A stretch of DNA of 64,000 bases from positions 62,001 to 126,000 of the forward strand of contig JACRHC010000033.1 in NCBI GenBank assembly GCA_016217675.1, in the 5' to 3' direction. Each line of letters starts with the position of its first letter. Position 1 is the stretch's first letter. The DNA is from Nitrospirota bacterium (GTDB lineage Bacteria > Nitrospirota > Thermodesulfovibrionia > Thermodesulfovibrionales > UBA6898). The notes beneath the pieces are model-generated. The model made no database searches and was not told where the DNA came from. It worked only from the letters and a program-made list of their open reading frames with translations. Shown piece after piece: positions 25,624 to 34,973 of this stretch. The translations under genes and the position numbers were made by a program.

Positions 25624-28098
25624 CTATAAGTCTATGCCACCGCCTGTGCCATCAACGGCTACAGTGGTTGGTGTAGCAGGATCATCAGAGTTGATGAGTG
25701 CTGTGTCTGCGAAAAATCCAGCTGCTACAGGTGCAAACCGGATAGCAAAGGTACATGTGGCAGCCGGTGCCACAGTCGCGCCTGAGCAGGTGTCACTCAG
25801 AACACTGAAAGGAGCCGCAAGTCCGGTAATGGTCGTAATATGTGCATCCGCCGACCCATTGTTAGTGACCGTGAAGGTCTGATCAGTTGTCGTGCCTATG
25901 TTTTGCGTACCAAAGTGGAAAGGTAGCGCAGGGCTGGTAACAACAAGCAATGGAGATGCCTTTACCGTTACAGGACCGCCCACAACAGGATTGGAGGCAA
26001 ATGACTCTGTTGGTGCGAGAGTCGAGGTAACGCCAACATCAACGGTGTTAGCCTTGGTAAGGCTCGATTTAAAGGTCTTTGAGCCTGTCCCTGCATTGAA
26101 ATCGTAGGTCAGGACAACTTTTACAATCGTGCCGGCAGGGACTGTAAGCAGCGGTGCTCCTGCAAAGGTCACGGGGCCGTTGTTTGCCAAAAAGGTCTGT
26201 GTGCCACCGATCTGGGTCAACTCTCCGGCATCAATGATGCTGTTAGTATTTGCATCATTCCATATCGAGAGCTTTGCAGCGGCTACATCTGTCAGTTCAT
26301 TGCCTGTACCAGATGTTGTGAACTTCATCGAAGTCACGTTAATCGCCTCAAACGGGCTGGCTTCAAGGTCAAGTCCCTGAATCAGGGCCTGTGTAGCGCC
26401 CCAAGAATACGTTGTGCCGAGCACAGGATTTGTAGCGCTCGGGTCTACATACAGGGTACCCTTGACTCCGACTCCGGTAAGGGTAATCGGTAATGTTGGC
26501 GTATTAAGGTCGTTCGATGCAATGTTCAATGTAGCGTTTTTCGTGCCTGTTGGATTAATAGGGCAGAATTTGAGACCCACCTGGGTCGTGCCGCCCGGGA
26601 GAAGCGTTACAGGCGTAGGATTAGTGCTGATCTGGTAGCTTGCAGCGCCTCCGCCAGCCAAGGTAAGACCGGTTACATTAAGGACTGAATCACCGGTATT
26701 GAAAACCGTCGCAAAGAGCTCAGTGCTGCAGGCAGTTCCTGCTGGAGAAGAAACCTGGTTAGCAAAATCGAGGGCAGTAGGATCAGCGCTTATCTCACCA
26801 TTCGGCGTTACCAGGACTCCGAAGATGTCCACACTCGTCACCTTTTCAAAGGCCACAAAGTAGGATATACCACCGCCGCCAACTCCCATAGCTACAGAAG
26901 GGTTTCTCTCGTCTTTCACAGACGCGGCAAGGGTCTGCACAGTGCCGAGTCCTGCAGAAGTAGAATAAAATGTTGCCTCAGACCTTCCCTTAATATCCTT
27001 ATTGCCTGATGTAGTATCAACCCATGTTATGTAAGCCTCATCGTCGCCAACTCCGGAAAGGTCAGTCCTGACAGCCGACACAGCAGGCTGGGATGCATTT
27101 GTCGTGTCAGATATCTGATGGCAAAAGGCATCATAGGACTGAATTCCACAAATAGTACAGGGCTGTGCTCCCTGGATAACTGAGGTGCCTAAGCCATCCT
27201 GTGCCCGCCAGACAACCATCTGAGAGTCTACAAGATTTGCTACATCAGGTGATGAGTTATAATCATAATGCACATCATTAGCAGCACAGGAGCCGGTCAA
27301 TGATCCCCATGCTGTTACCCCGGCATAACTCGATGTAGCAGGCACGCCACTGCCGGTATCTACGGTAGCGGCAACAATATCAGACGTGCCGTCAAAGTTT
27401 TGCAGTTTCCAGGCAATAAAACTTTCAGCGCCAACATTCGAACCGATCTCGCCTGCAGCAGGAGAAAGTTCATCCTTAATATCATCAGAAATGACAAAGT
27501 TGACACCCTGGGCAGCGCCGTTAGAAGGGTTAATGAGCTGGGCATAAATGTCAATGCCTGTTGAACCGTAGTCTCTGGTGTCTTCCCAAACAACAAGACC
27601 ATGGTTGTTGGTCCGGTCAAGAGTACACTTGGGGTTTGAGGTCCCAGTCACCTCTGATACTACAGTGTCAGCACCCAACGCACCAGCTCTTGTTACGGTT
27701 CTGCTATGAATCTTGCCTTCAGCGCCGCTGTAAACAACAAGCCATTTGCTGTCGGTGATTCTGCAGACAGAAGGCTGTGTCTGGTCACCTGTTGCTGCTC
27801 CACCAGAAGTGATGACTACAGGCGGAAGGGCAGGGGCACCCAGCCTGTCATAAATCTGGGCAACGAGTCCGATGCCGTTTCCGTCACCCCTGGCAGGATC
27901 AGGCTCCTCATATACGACAATGAATCTTTGAGAAGTAGCTCCTGCTCCGGGAGTTGAAGCTACTGCAGGGTTTGCCTGCAGGTCAGGCGCTCCGCCTGTC
28001 TCTACAGAAAACGGGGTGCCCACAAATGCCATTGCTGCCGCTGTTCCCAGCAACAACAGGGCGACTGCGAAAAAAACTGATAATAATCTTAATCTCAT
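25624..28098 (-). CDS. Secreted choice-of-anchor D (ASH/HYDIN-type) repeat protein
   Basis: 824 residues from ATG at 28098, chosen because GGAGG lies eight bases upstream and the signal peptide MRLRLLSVFFAVALLLLG begins there; the frame is open to 28149. The first half has beta-propeller-like repeats (RFIVVYEEPD, GLVVWEDTRD, SYFVAFEKVT). The second half has two ASH/HYDIN-type Ig domains: PTALDFANQVSSPAGTACS with LLPGGTTQVGLKFCP, and PFHFGTQNIGTTTDQTF with APAATCTFAIRFAPV. These features define a large extracellular adhesive or structural protein. There is no sorting tail. It is transcribed alone between its own terminator and an A/T-rich leader with repeated ATTACAA sites. Confidence 0.88.
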   Translation of the reverse strand: MRLRLLSVFFAVALLLLGTAAAMAFVGTPFSVETGGAPDLQANPAVASTPGAGATSQRFIVVYEEPDPARGDGNGIGLVAQIYDRLGAPALPPVVITSGGAATGDQTQPSVCRITDSKWLVVYSGAEGKIHSRTVTRAGALGADTVVSEVTGTSNPKCTLDRTNNHGLVVWEDTRDYGSTGIDIYAQLINPSNGAAQGVNFVISDDIKDELSPAAGEIGSNVGAESFIAWKLQNFDGTSDIVAATVDTGSGVPATSSYAGVTAWGSLTGSCAANDVHYDYNSSPDVANLVDSQMVVWRAQDGLGTSVIQGAQPCTICGIQSYDAFCHQISDTTNASQPAVSAVRTDLSGVGDDEAYITWVDTTSGNKDIKGRSEATFYSTSAGLGTVQTLAASVKDERNPSVAMGVGGGGISYFVAFEKVTSVDIFGVLVTPNGEISADPTALDFANQVSSPAGTACSTELFATVFNTGDSVLNVTGLTLAGGGAASYQISTNPTPVTLLPGGTTQVGLKFCPINPTGTKNATLNIASNDLNTPTLPITLTGVGVKGTLYVDPSATNPVLGTTYSWGATQALIQGLDLEASPFEAINVTSMKFTTSGTGNELTDVAAAKLSIWNDANTNSIIDAGELTQIGGTQTFLANNGPVTFAGAPLLTVPAGTIVKVVLTYDFNAGTGSKTFKSSLTKANTVDVGVTSTLAPTESFASNPVVGGPVTVKASPLLVVTSPALPFHFGTQNIGTTTDQTFTVTNNGSADAHITTITGLAAPFSVLSDTCSGATVAPAATCTFAIRFAPVAAGFFADTALINSDDPATPTTVAVDGTGGGIDL

Positions 28099-28632
28099 CT
28101 GGACTTCCTCCTTTTTGGAATATATGGTTGCGTTACATAGATTGTACAACGCTGATTTTGTCGAAGCTCTGCCCCTAACCCACCTCCTTTGATCTAATTA
28201 TTGTAATCAATATTACAATTGTTGTTTCAAGCAGTTACCGTTAATTACGATTACAAATATCATATTATTAATACATAACCCGCATCTTTTTTGCAGATGG
28301 GCTGAAAACAATGCGAATAAATCATGTAAAAACTATAAATGCAGTTGAGTATTTTGTCAAGCCAGCAAACTGCTTTTCCGCTCTTCTTACCGGCGGATTC
28401 TTGAAAAATGTCATCGCCAACGCAGTGAAGCAATTTATTATTGCAACCCATTGAAAACAATAGATTGACTCCTCACTCATTCCTTCGCACTGAAAATTTC
28501 TTTACTTCTTGCCAAATATCACTGAAGATGCATAGGCTCCCTATGAAGCTGCGCCTCCCTCTCCAGGATTTCTTCAGGCATAGCTGATATAATACCAGCC
28601 ATGATTTTTTTTGCAATAATAAGTGAACCGCT
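28099..28632. other. Divergent intergenic region with ATTACAA inverted repeats
   Basis: 534 bases separating two divergent genes. TTGTAAT (28201-28207) and ATTACAA (28212-28218) form an inverted repeat, and a third copy of ATTACAA lies at 28250-28256. On the minus strand the sequence AAAGGAGGTG (28190-28181) is a near-perfect ribosome binding site with no usable start nearby. A 47-codon plus-strand frame at 28311-28454 has no ribosome binding site and is not accepted. No clear promoter hexamers were assigned. Confidence 0.5.
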
Positions 28633-30342
28633 GTGAGCGCAGGGAATAAAGTTGTTATCATCGGAATTGATGGTGCTACAATGGATCTCATACGGCCATG
28701 GGTAAACGACGGGAAACTCCCTGCTTTCAGGCATATTATGGGGTATGGGGTATCCGGAGATTTGCAATCCACATTCCCGCCTGTGACCGCACCAGCCTGG
28801 ACCTCTTTTATGACCGGCAAGAACCCCGGCAAGACAGATTTTTTTGATTTTATTTCCCACCCGGACGGCGGCTATGAGATCCGCTATGCCAATGCCTCTG
28901 CAAGAAAGGCCGACAGCCTGTGGCGCATCCTCAGCGATTCCGGCAGGAAGGTCGGCGTCATCAATGTGCCAATGACCTTTCCTCCTGAAGAGGTATCAGG
29001 CTTTTTTATCTCCGGTATGGACACTCCTGATGAGAACAGTGATTTTGTACGACCACGCGAAATGAGAGCAGAGCTTGAGAGAAGGTTCGGAAAGATCCGG
29101 CTCGACATACGGCATCTGGGACATATGAGAAATGACCGTATCAGGGACAAGGTGCTTAAGGAACTTGAGGAACTTGAGGACTACCGGAAGTGCATCTCCC
29201 TTTATCTGCTTGAGCAATATAATCCGGACGTATTTATGGTTGTCTTTAACGCTACGGACCAGGTGCAACATCACTTTTTACACTACATGGACAGCAGACA
29301 TCCTCTGTTTGATTCTGCGGGCAGCAAAAGATACGGTGATGCGGTCTTTCGCATATACAGGAAGATCGACGAAAACCTGGGAGAGATCATGAAAGCGCTT
29401 CCGGAGGATGCAGCCATTATTATAATGTCTGATCACGGCGCAGGTCCTGTAAGCCGCAGACATTTCTTTTTGAATAACTTTCTCCAGGAGATCGGTGTAC
29501 TTGCATACAAAACAGGAGATCAAACAAAAGACCAGCGTCAATCCCTTGCCTGGAGCTTTCTGAAGAAGGTCGAGTCTTTTCTGAAATCCCGTCTCTCGTC
29601 ACGACAGAAGATGCTGCTGGCCCGGTTGTTTCCCGGCATACGGAACAAATTTGAATCATACCTGTCACTCTCCCTGATCGATTGGGGAAAAACCCGTGCC
29701 TATTCTGTCGAAATGCTCGCCACCTCCGCAAACATCTGGGTTAATCTTCAGGGCAAGCGCCCTCAGGGAACAGTTGAAGAAAAGGATTATGAGGAGCTTA
29801 TAACCTATATCATCAATAAACTTCTTGAACTGAGAGACCCTGAAGGGAAACAGATCGTCAGCAAAATATACAGAAAACAGGAGATTTACAACGGCCCTTT
29901 TCTCTGCAATGCTCCTGACCTGGTTCTCGACTGGTGGTCAGGGGAAGGCTTTCTTCCCCGTGCCAGTCTGCCGCATGAACAGGGCAATGCCATCTCCATC
30001 AAAAAAGATGGGGTCCGGGGAGGACAGGACTGGAGCGGGACCCATAAGATCAATGGGATATTCATGGCTGGCGGGTATCCGTTTAAAAAAGGGTTTTCGC
30101 TGCACGATGCAAAAATTATCGATGTCGCGCCAACAGTGCTCTACCTTTCCGGCGTCCCTGTCCCAGAAGATATGGACGGGAGGATACTGACCGAATGTAT
30201 TGACGATGCTTTTCTGAACGCTCATCCTGTTTCCTTTTCAAAAGAGAGGAAGCAGGGTGATTCTCCTGCAGGCAGGCTCGACTCTGCGGAGGAAGAAGAG
30301 AAGATCAGGGAACGCCTGCGGGGATTGGGGTACATCAGCTGA
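28633..30342 (+). CDS. Alkaline-phosphatase-superfamily phosphodiesterase/phosphatase, copy 1
   Basis: 569 residues from GTG at 28633, the only start after an in-frame stop nine bases upstream. It is a PF01663-type (nucleotide pyrophosphatase/phosphodiesterase) member of the alkaline phosphatase superfamily, which cleaves phosphate esters with two metal ions. The first metal Asp is in VIIGIDGATMD (D13), the nucleophile position is Thr52 in PPVTAPAWTSFMTG, further metal ligands lie in NATDQVQHHF (near 207) and IIMSDHGAG (near 265), and the last His is in SGTHKINGIF (near 471). There is no signal peptide or membrane helix, so it is probably cytoplasmic. It ends in EEKIRERLRGLGYIS. First gene of a nine-gene operon. 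Substrate unknown. Confidence 0.9.
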   Translation: MSAGNKVVIIGIDGATMDLIRPWVNDGKLPAFRHIMGYGVSGDLQSTFPPVTAPAWTSFMTGKNPGKTDFFDFISHPDGGYEIRYANASARKADSLWRILSDSGRKVGVINVPMTFPPEEVSGFFISGMDTPDENSDFVRPREMRAELERRFGKIRLDIRHLGHMRNDRIRDKVLKELEELEDYRKCISLYLLEQYNPDVFMVVFNATDQVQHHFLHYMDSRHPLFDSAGSKRYGDAVFRIYRKIDENLGEIMKALPEDAAIIIMSDHGAGPVSRRHFFLNNFLQEIGVLAYKTGDQTKDQRQSLAWSFLKKVESFLKSRLSSRQKMLLARLFPGIRNKFESYLSLSLIDWGKTRAYSVEMLATSANIWVNLQGKRPQGTVEEKDYEELITYIINKLLELRDPEGKQIVSKIYRKQEIYNGPFLCNAPDLVLDWWSGEGFLPRASLPHEQGNAISIKKDGVRGGQDWSGTHKINGIFMAGGYPFKKGFSLHDAKIIDVAPTVLYLSGVPVPEDMDGRILTECIDDAFLNAHPVSFSKERKQGDSPAGRLDSAEEEEKIRERLRGLGYIS

Positions 30343-30343
30343 C

Positions 30344-32068
30344 ATGACAAAGGTAATGATTATAGGTCTTGACGGAGGCACCTTTGACCTCATAAAACCA
30401 TGGATTGCCGAAGGACGACTGCCCAACCTCGGCAAGCTTCTTGCCAACGGAACTCATGCGGACCTTCTTTCAACAGTGCCACCGATGACCTTCCCTGCGT
30501 GGAATGCCTTTATGACCGGTAAAAACCCGGGGAAGCATGGGGTTTATGATTTCACTGAGCGTGAAGACCACTCCTACTCCATCAGATTTACCAATGCACT
30601 GAACAGGAGGGCAAAGACCCTGTGGCAGCTTGTCAGCGAGGCGGATAAGACTGTTGCTGCTATTGGTGTGCCGGTGACGTATCCCCCGGAAAAAGTGAAC
30701 GGTGTCGTGATTAGCGGTTTTGACGCCCCCGGATTCAGCAGTTCCTCTGTCTACCCGCCGGAACTTTATGCGGAGCTCAGCGAAAAAGCAGGCGGCTATA
30801 TCATAGCCCCTGACATTGCCTCTCAGGTTGACGGCGACAGAATAGACGAGGCAGTTGATACGATACTGGACGTGCTGAGGCAAAGGACCAGGGTCTGTCG
30901 TTATCTGCTGGGCCTGAGGGAATGGGACTGTTTTATGGTTGTATTTATGGAGTCTGATGTCGTCTGCCACCACTTCTGGCACTACCACGACATAAATTCT
31001 CCTCATCGCGGAGCTATGAAAAAAACGAGATACGAAGACCCCATCCGCACGGTCTATGAGGAACTTGACAAGGCCTTGGGTGAGATCATGGAGTCCGCAG
31101 GAGAAGGGTGCATCAGGATGGTGGTATCTGATCACGGCTTCGGAGGGACCGGAGAGAGAATTATTTATGTAAACCGCTGGCTGCGAAACAAGGGCTTCTT
31201 TACCTTTAAGGAGAGCCAGCACAGGAAGGCCCTGCCTGGCCCGGGTTTTCTTAAGTCAGGGTTTGGCCTGCTCAAGTCTATAGCTACGAGGGTAATCCCG
31301 GTGCGCATCAGAAAAAAACTGGCTTACAGCAAACGCTTCAATATCGTCAACAGGATTGAGTCGTCTCTCCGGTTTTCTCATATTGACTGGGGCAAGACGA
31401 TTGCCTTTTCCGAGGAGACACCTTACTATCCAAGTATATGGATAAATTTGAAGGGCAGGGAGCCTGAAGGCGTTGTCGAGGCAGGGGATTACGAAAAGGT
31501 CAGAGAGAGTGTCATAGAAGAGCTTCATAAATGGAAAGACGAAGATGGCACAGATCTCGTGAAGAAGGCCTATAAGCGCGAAGAGCTTTATACAGGAGAA
31601 TATGTGTATAAAGCTCCAGACATTATTATTGACTGGAACTTCGACAAAAACGGCTATTCTCATCTGAGCAGGTCGAGCTATTCTGACCGGGGGGACAGGG
31701 CAGTGGCCGGATTTGACAGAGAAAAGGACAATCAGTCCAGGTTCCTCTTCAGCAGGACAGGCAGTCATAGAAAGGCGGGCGTTTTTATTATGGAGGGGGG
31801 GCCTGCAAAAAAAGGACTGTGCCTCGGGGAGATTAAGATGACCGATGTTGCACCGACGATCCTCTATCTCCTTGGCCTGCCGATAGAAGGAGATATGGAC
31901 GGCTCTGTGATAACAGAGGCCTTCGAGGAGACTTATGTCAGGCAGCATCCGGTCAACCGTTCAGACCATGATACAGATACCTCAGGTCCTTCTCAGGACG
32001 GCGGGTACTATTCTGACGACGAGGAAGAAAAGATCAGGGAAAGGCTGAAAGGATTGGGGTATATCTGA
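30344..32068 (+). CDS. Alkaline-phosphatase-superfamily phosphodiesterase/phosphatase, copy 2
   Basis: 574 residues from ATG at 30344, one base after the previous stop; the frame is open back to 30257 but the protein starts naturally at MTKVMIIGLDGGTFD. Metal Asp10, nucleophile-position Thr49 (PPMTFPAWNAFMTG), ESDVVCHHFWHYHD and MVVSDHGFG complete the metal-site set, with GSHRKAGVF as the C-terminal His motif. A conserved inner segment IDWGKTIAFSEETPYYPSIW is shared with copies 1 and 3. It ends EEKIRERLKGLGYI. Compared with copy 1 it is closer to copy 3, suggesting a later duplication. Cytoplasmic by sequence; substrate unknown. Confidence 0.9.
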   Translation: MTKVMIIGLDGGTFDLIKPWIAEGRLPNLGKLLANGTHADLLSTVPPMTFPAWNAFMTGKNPGKHGVYDFTEREDHSYSIRFTNALNRRAKTLWQLVSEADKTVAAIGVPVTYPPEKVNGVVISGFDAPGFSSSSVYPPELYAELSEKAGGYIIAPDIASQVDGDRIDEAVDTILDVLRQRTRVCRYLLGLREWDCFMVVFMESDVVCHHFWHYHDINSPHRGAMKKTRYEDPIRTVYEELDKALGEIMESAGEGCIRMVVSDHGFGGTGERIIYVNRWLRNKGFFTFKESQHRKALPGPGFLKSGFGLLKSIATRVIPVRIRKKLAYSKRFNIVNRIESSLRFSHIDWGKTIAFSEETPYYPSIWINLKGREPEGVVEAGDYEKVRESVIEELHKWKDEDGTDLVKKAYKREELYTGEYVYKAPDIIIDWNFDKNGYSHLSRSSYSDRGDRAVAGFDREKDNQSRFLFSRTGSHRKAGVFIMEGGPAKKGLCLGEIKMTDVAPTILYLLGLPIEGDMDGSVITEAFEETYVRQHPVNRSDHDTDTSGPSQDGGYYSDDEEEKIRERLKGLGYI

Positions 32069-32069
32069 A

Positions 32070-33758
32070 ATGCCGCCGGTATTTATCATAGGGCTCGACG
32101 GAGGGACTTTTGATCTTATCAGACCATGGGTTGCTCAAGGTAAGCTGTCCAATATCGCAAGCCTGATGAATTCAGGGACAACAGGGAATCTGAGGTCTAC
32201 GGTTCCTCCTATGACATTCCCTGCATGGAACGCCTTCATGACAGGAAAGAATCCGGGGAAACATGGGGTCTTTGATTTCATGGAGCGCAAGCGGGGGACC
32301 TTTAACCTTGAGATAAAAAATGCAGGACACAGGAAATGCGATACGATCTGGAAAATTGCGAGCGCTGCAGACAGGCGCTGTGCTGTGATCGGCGTCCCGG
32401 TAACCTATCCCCCTGAGGAGATAAACGGGGTCATGATTTCAGGCTTCGACGCTCCTTTTCTGGACGAAAGAATCATGTATCCCCGTGAATTATTCCATGA
32501 ACTCAATGAGAAGGTCGGGCAATATATCGTCTCTGCTCAATTCTCGCGGGAACTGAAGGAGGGGAATATCGACAAGGCACTGGAGGCCCTCCTGAGTGCT
32601 GTCGACAGAAAGGCCGAAACGGCAAAATACCTTATAAAAAAAGGCCCCTGGGACCTTTTTATGATCGTCTTTGGTGAAACAGACGCGGTCATGCACCATT
32701 TCTGGAAATACCACGATCCTCGTTCTCCCCAAAGAATCGGGGACGAACAGGTCAATTTTGATCCGATCTATGAAATCTACAAACGCATTGACGAACATAT
32801 CGGCGCTTTACTGAACCTTTCAGGTGAAGATGCTACAGTCATCGTTATGTCAGACCATGGAGCCGGTGGTGCGGGAGACAAAGTTGTATATATCAACAGG
32901 TTTCTCGAACAGAACGGGCTCTTAACCTTTCGGCAGGACTCCTCAAGGAAATATTTCAGCAAAGCCCTGGACACTATGAAGTTTTTTATTAGAACTGTTC
33001 TTCCTGCAAAATGGATCAAGCGTCTTCTTTACAATCCTGAGGGCATGGGATTGAAGTGGGAAGCAAAACTCAGATTTTCATCTATTGACTGGTCCCGGAC
33101 ACTGGTCTACGCAGAGGAAACCCCTTACTATCCGAATCTGCGAGTCAACCTTAAGGGTCGGGAGCCTGAGGGGACCGTGGGAAAAGACGACTATCTGTCT
33201 GTCATAAATAAGACGATAGGTGCTCTGAATGCGTGGAAAGACCCGGAATCCGGTGAAAAGGTTGTTGCTAAGGCATATGTCAAGGAGGATATCTATCGGG
33301 GAGATTACATTGAAAATTCTCCGGATATTCTTATTTCCTGGAACAATACAGAAGGTTACTCCTATTTATTCAGACCGAGCTTTACGGCAAAAACAAGGGA
33401 AAGCATTGAAAAGTTGAGTAAGCAGGAGATGAAGAAGATGCCTGACTTTATGCTGAAACGCTCAGGCAGCCACAGAGAGGAGGGGGTTTTTATCATACAG
33501 GGCAAGGGAATTAAGCCCGGAACACCTATCGACAAGGTCGAACTTATTGATCTGGCTCCTACGATACTGCATATCATGGGAATCCCGATTCCTCTGGATC
33601 TGGATGGAAGGGTGCTGCAGGAATGTTTTGCTGATGACCGTGCTGAGAAACCCCGTTTTCAGTCAACCTCACCGTCTGAGCATATTCCTGATTATGCGTA
33701 TACTGCTGAAGAAGAGCGCGTTATTGAGGAACGATTAAAAGGGCTTGGGTATCTGTAA
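32070..33758 (+). CDS. Alkaline-phosphatase-superfamily phosphodiesterase/phosphatase, copy 3
   Basis: 562 residues, ATG one base after the stop of copy 2. The catalytic set is complete: MPPVFIIGLDGGTFD (Asp10), PPMTFPAWNAFMTGKNPG (Thr49), GETDAVMHHFWKYHD, VIVMSDHGAGG and RSGSHREEGVF. It shares NGVMISGFDAP and IDWSRTLVYAEETPYYP with copy 2 and the same tail style (EERVIEERLKGLGYL). Three intact copies with different middle regions argue for three related substrates or a hetero-oligomer rather than simple redundancy; this is inference. The downstream GT4 starts three bases after its stop. Confidence 0.9.
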   Translation: MPPVFIIGLDGGTFDLIRPWVAQGKLSNIASLMNSGTTGNLRSTVPPMTFPAWNAFMTGKNPGKHGVFDFMERKRGTFNLEIKNAGHRKCDTIWKIASAADRRCAVIGVPVTYPPEEINGVMISGFDAPFLDERIMYPRELFHELNEKVGQYIVSAQFSRELKEGNIDKALEALLSAVDRKAETAKYLIKKGPWDLFMIVFGETDAVMHHFWKYHDPRSPQRIGDEQVNFDPIYEIYKRIDEHIGALLNLSGEDATVIVMSDHGAGGAGDKVVYINRFLEQNGLLTFRQDSSRKYFSKALDTMKFFIRTVLPAKWIKRLLYNPEGMGLKWEAKLRFSSIDWSRTLVYAEETPYYPNLRVNLKGREPEGTVGKDDYLSVINKTIGALNAWKDPESGEKVVAKAYVKEDIYRGDYIENSPDILISWNNTEGYSYLFRPSFTAKTRESIEKLSKQEMKKMPDFMLKRSGSHREEGVFIIQGKGIKPGTPIDKVELIDLAPTILHIMGIPIPLDLDGRVLQECFADDRAEKPRFQSTSPSEHIPDYAYTAEEERVIEERLKGLGYL

Positions 33759-33761
33759 GCA

Positions 33762-34973
33762 ATGCGGTCTCTTTCCATAGCCATGGTAGCTGCCTGCCCT
33801 TTTCCTGCGAATCACGGATCCCCTGCCAGCATACGTGAGATGTCGCAGGCACTCTCCTCACGCGGGCATACCGTTCACATTGTGACCTATCCAATCGGAC
33901 AGGATATCCCTGTCGAAGGAGTTACGATCCACCGGACCCGTGCAGCCTTTGGAAAGAAAAAGGTCGCGGTCGGTCCAACCTGGTATAAGCCCTACCTTGA
34001 TATCCTTCTGGTCGTAAAACTATGCAAGGTAATTCGGCAGGAAAAGATAGATATAATACATGCGCATAACTATGAAGGGGCCTTGGCCGGCTTTATCGCA
34101 AAAATTATTACGGGAAAACCGATGCTTTATAATGCCGTAAACACCATGGCCGACGAACTCCCCTCTTACAATTTTATCAGGCCGAAAGCCCTTGCTGTCA
34201 TACTCGCGCGCTTTCTTGACACGATCGTCCCGAAGATGGGTGATTATATAACGGTGGTATCAGAGGAACTGCATCAGTTTATGCTGGAGAAGAAGATTTC
34301 GCCGGACATGCTCGCCATTGTGCCCGCAGGTGTAAATCCAGGCATGTTTGAAGGAAAAGATCCCGATATGATGAGAAGGAGATACCGGATAGGTGAGAGG
34401 CCGCTGATTATTTATACCGGAACCCTCGACCGGTTCCAGAGAATAGATCTTCTTCTGAAGGCAATGCGTGTTGTCCTTGATTCAGTTCGAAACGCCGTTC
34501 TCCTCATTGTCGGCAATATCATCAGCAGCGCTGATCTGAATCAGCATAAACAGCTTGCCGGAGAAATCGGTATTGCAGAGAACGTCATCTTCACCGATGA
34601 AGGCCGCCTTGAGGACATCCCTTTTTTTCTCGCTTCTGCTGATATAGCAGTGATTCCCCGGCCCTCATGCCCGGGGTTCCCTGTTAAACTCCTGAATTAT
34701 ATGGCAGCGGAAAAGGCAATTGTCACTTTTGAGGGTTCTGCGAAAGGACTTACCCATATGAAGAATGCTCTTATTGTAAAGAACGAGGACTGGCAAGGGT
34801 TCGGACAGTCAGTCGTCTGCCTGCTGCAGGACCGGGGGCTTATGCAGAGCCTGGGCAGAGAAGCCCGCAGGACCGTCAGTGATGCCTTTGACTGGAGAAT
34901 ATTGGCCGGAAAGATAGAAGATATTTACCGAAAAATTTTAAAAGAGAAGGGGATATACGACAATGAGACTTAA
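33762..34973 (+). CDS. GT4-family glycosyltransferase
   Basis: 403 residues with the GT-B fold of family 4. The N-terminal domain starts LSIAMVAACPFPANHGSPASIREMSQ (nucleotide-free acceptor side), with IIHAHNYEGAL near residue 105. The C-terminal donor domain has LIIYTGTLDRFQRIDLLLKA near residue 220, and ADIAVIPRPSCPGFPVKLLNYMAAEK near 300, which stands in place of the usual EX7E motif; the first Glu is replaced by Cys-Pro-Gly, as in several GT4 subgroups. Soluble and cytoplasmic. The stop overlaps the adaptor gene by 11 bases, placing it firmly in the operon. Sugar specificity cannot be read. Confidence 0.88.
   Translation: MRSLSIAMVAACPFPANHGSPASIREMSQALSSRGHTVHIVTYPIGQDIPVEGVTIHRTRAAFGKKKVAVGPTWYKPYLDILLVVKLCKVIRQEKIDIIHAHNYEGALAGFIAKIITGKPMLYNAVNTMADELPSYNFIRPKALAVILARFLDTIVPKMGDYITVVSEELHQFMLEKKISPDMLAIVPAGVNPGMFEGKDPDMMRRRYRIGERPLIIYTGTLDRFQRIDLLLKAMRVVLDSVRNAVLLIVGNIISSADLNQHKQLAGEIGIAENVIFTDEGRLEDIPFFLASADIAVIPRPSCPGFPVKLLNYMAAEKAIVTFEGSAKGLTHMKNALIVKNEDWQGFGQSVVCLLQDRGLMQSLGREARRTVSDAFDWRILAGKIEDIYRKILKEKGIYDNET

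Noticed and set aside
14372-28098. Possible PEP-CTERM/exosortase system given secreted proteins next to a polysaccharide locus
   Set aside because: None of the secreted proteins ends in a PEP-CTERM, LPXTG or similar sorting tail and no exosortase gene is present in the window.
28260-28460. 66-codon minus-strand frame and a 47-codon plus-strand frame (28311-28454) in the intergenic gap
   Set aside because: Both lack a ribosome binding site and they overlap on opposite strands; no recognisable domain.
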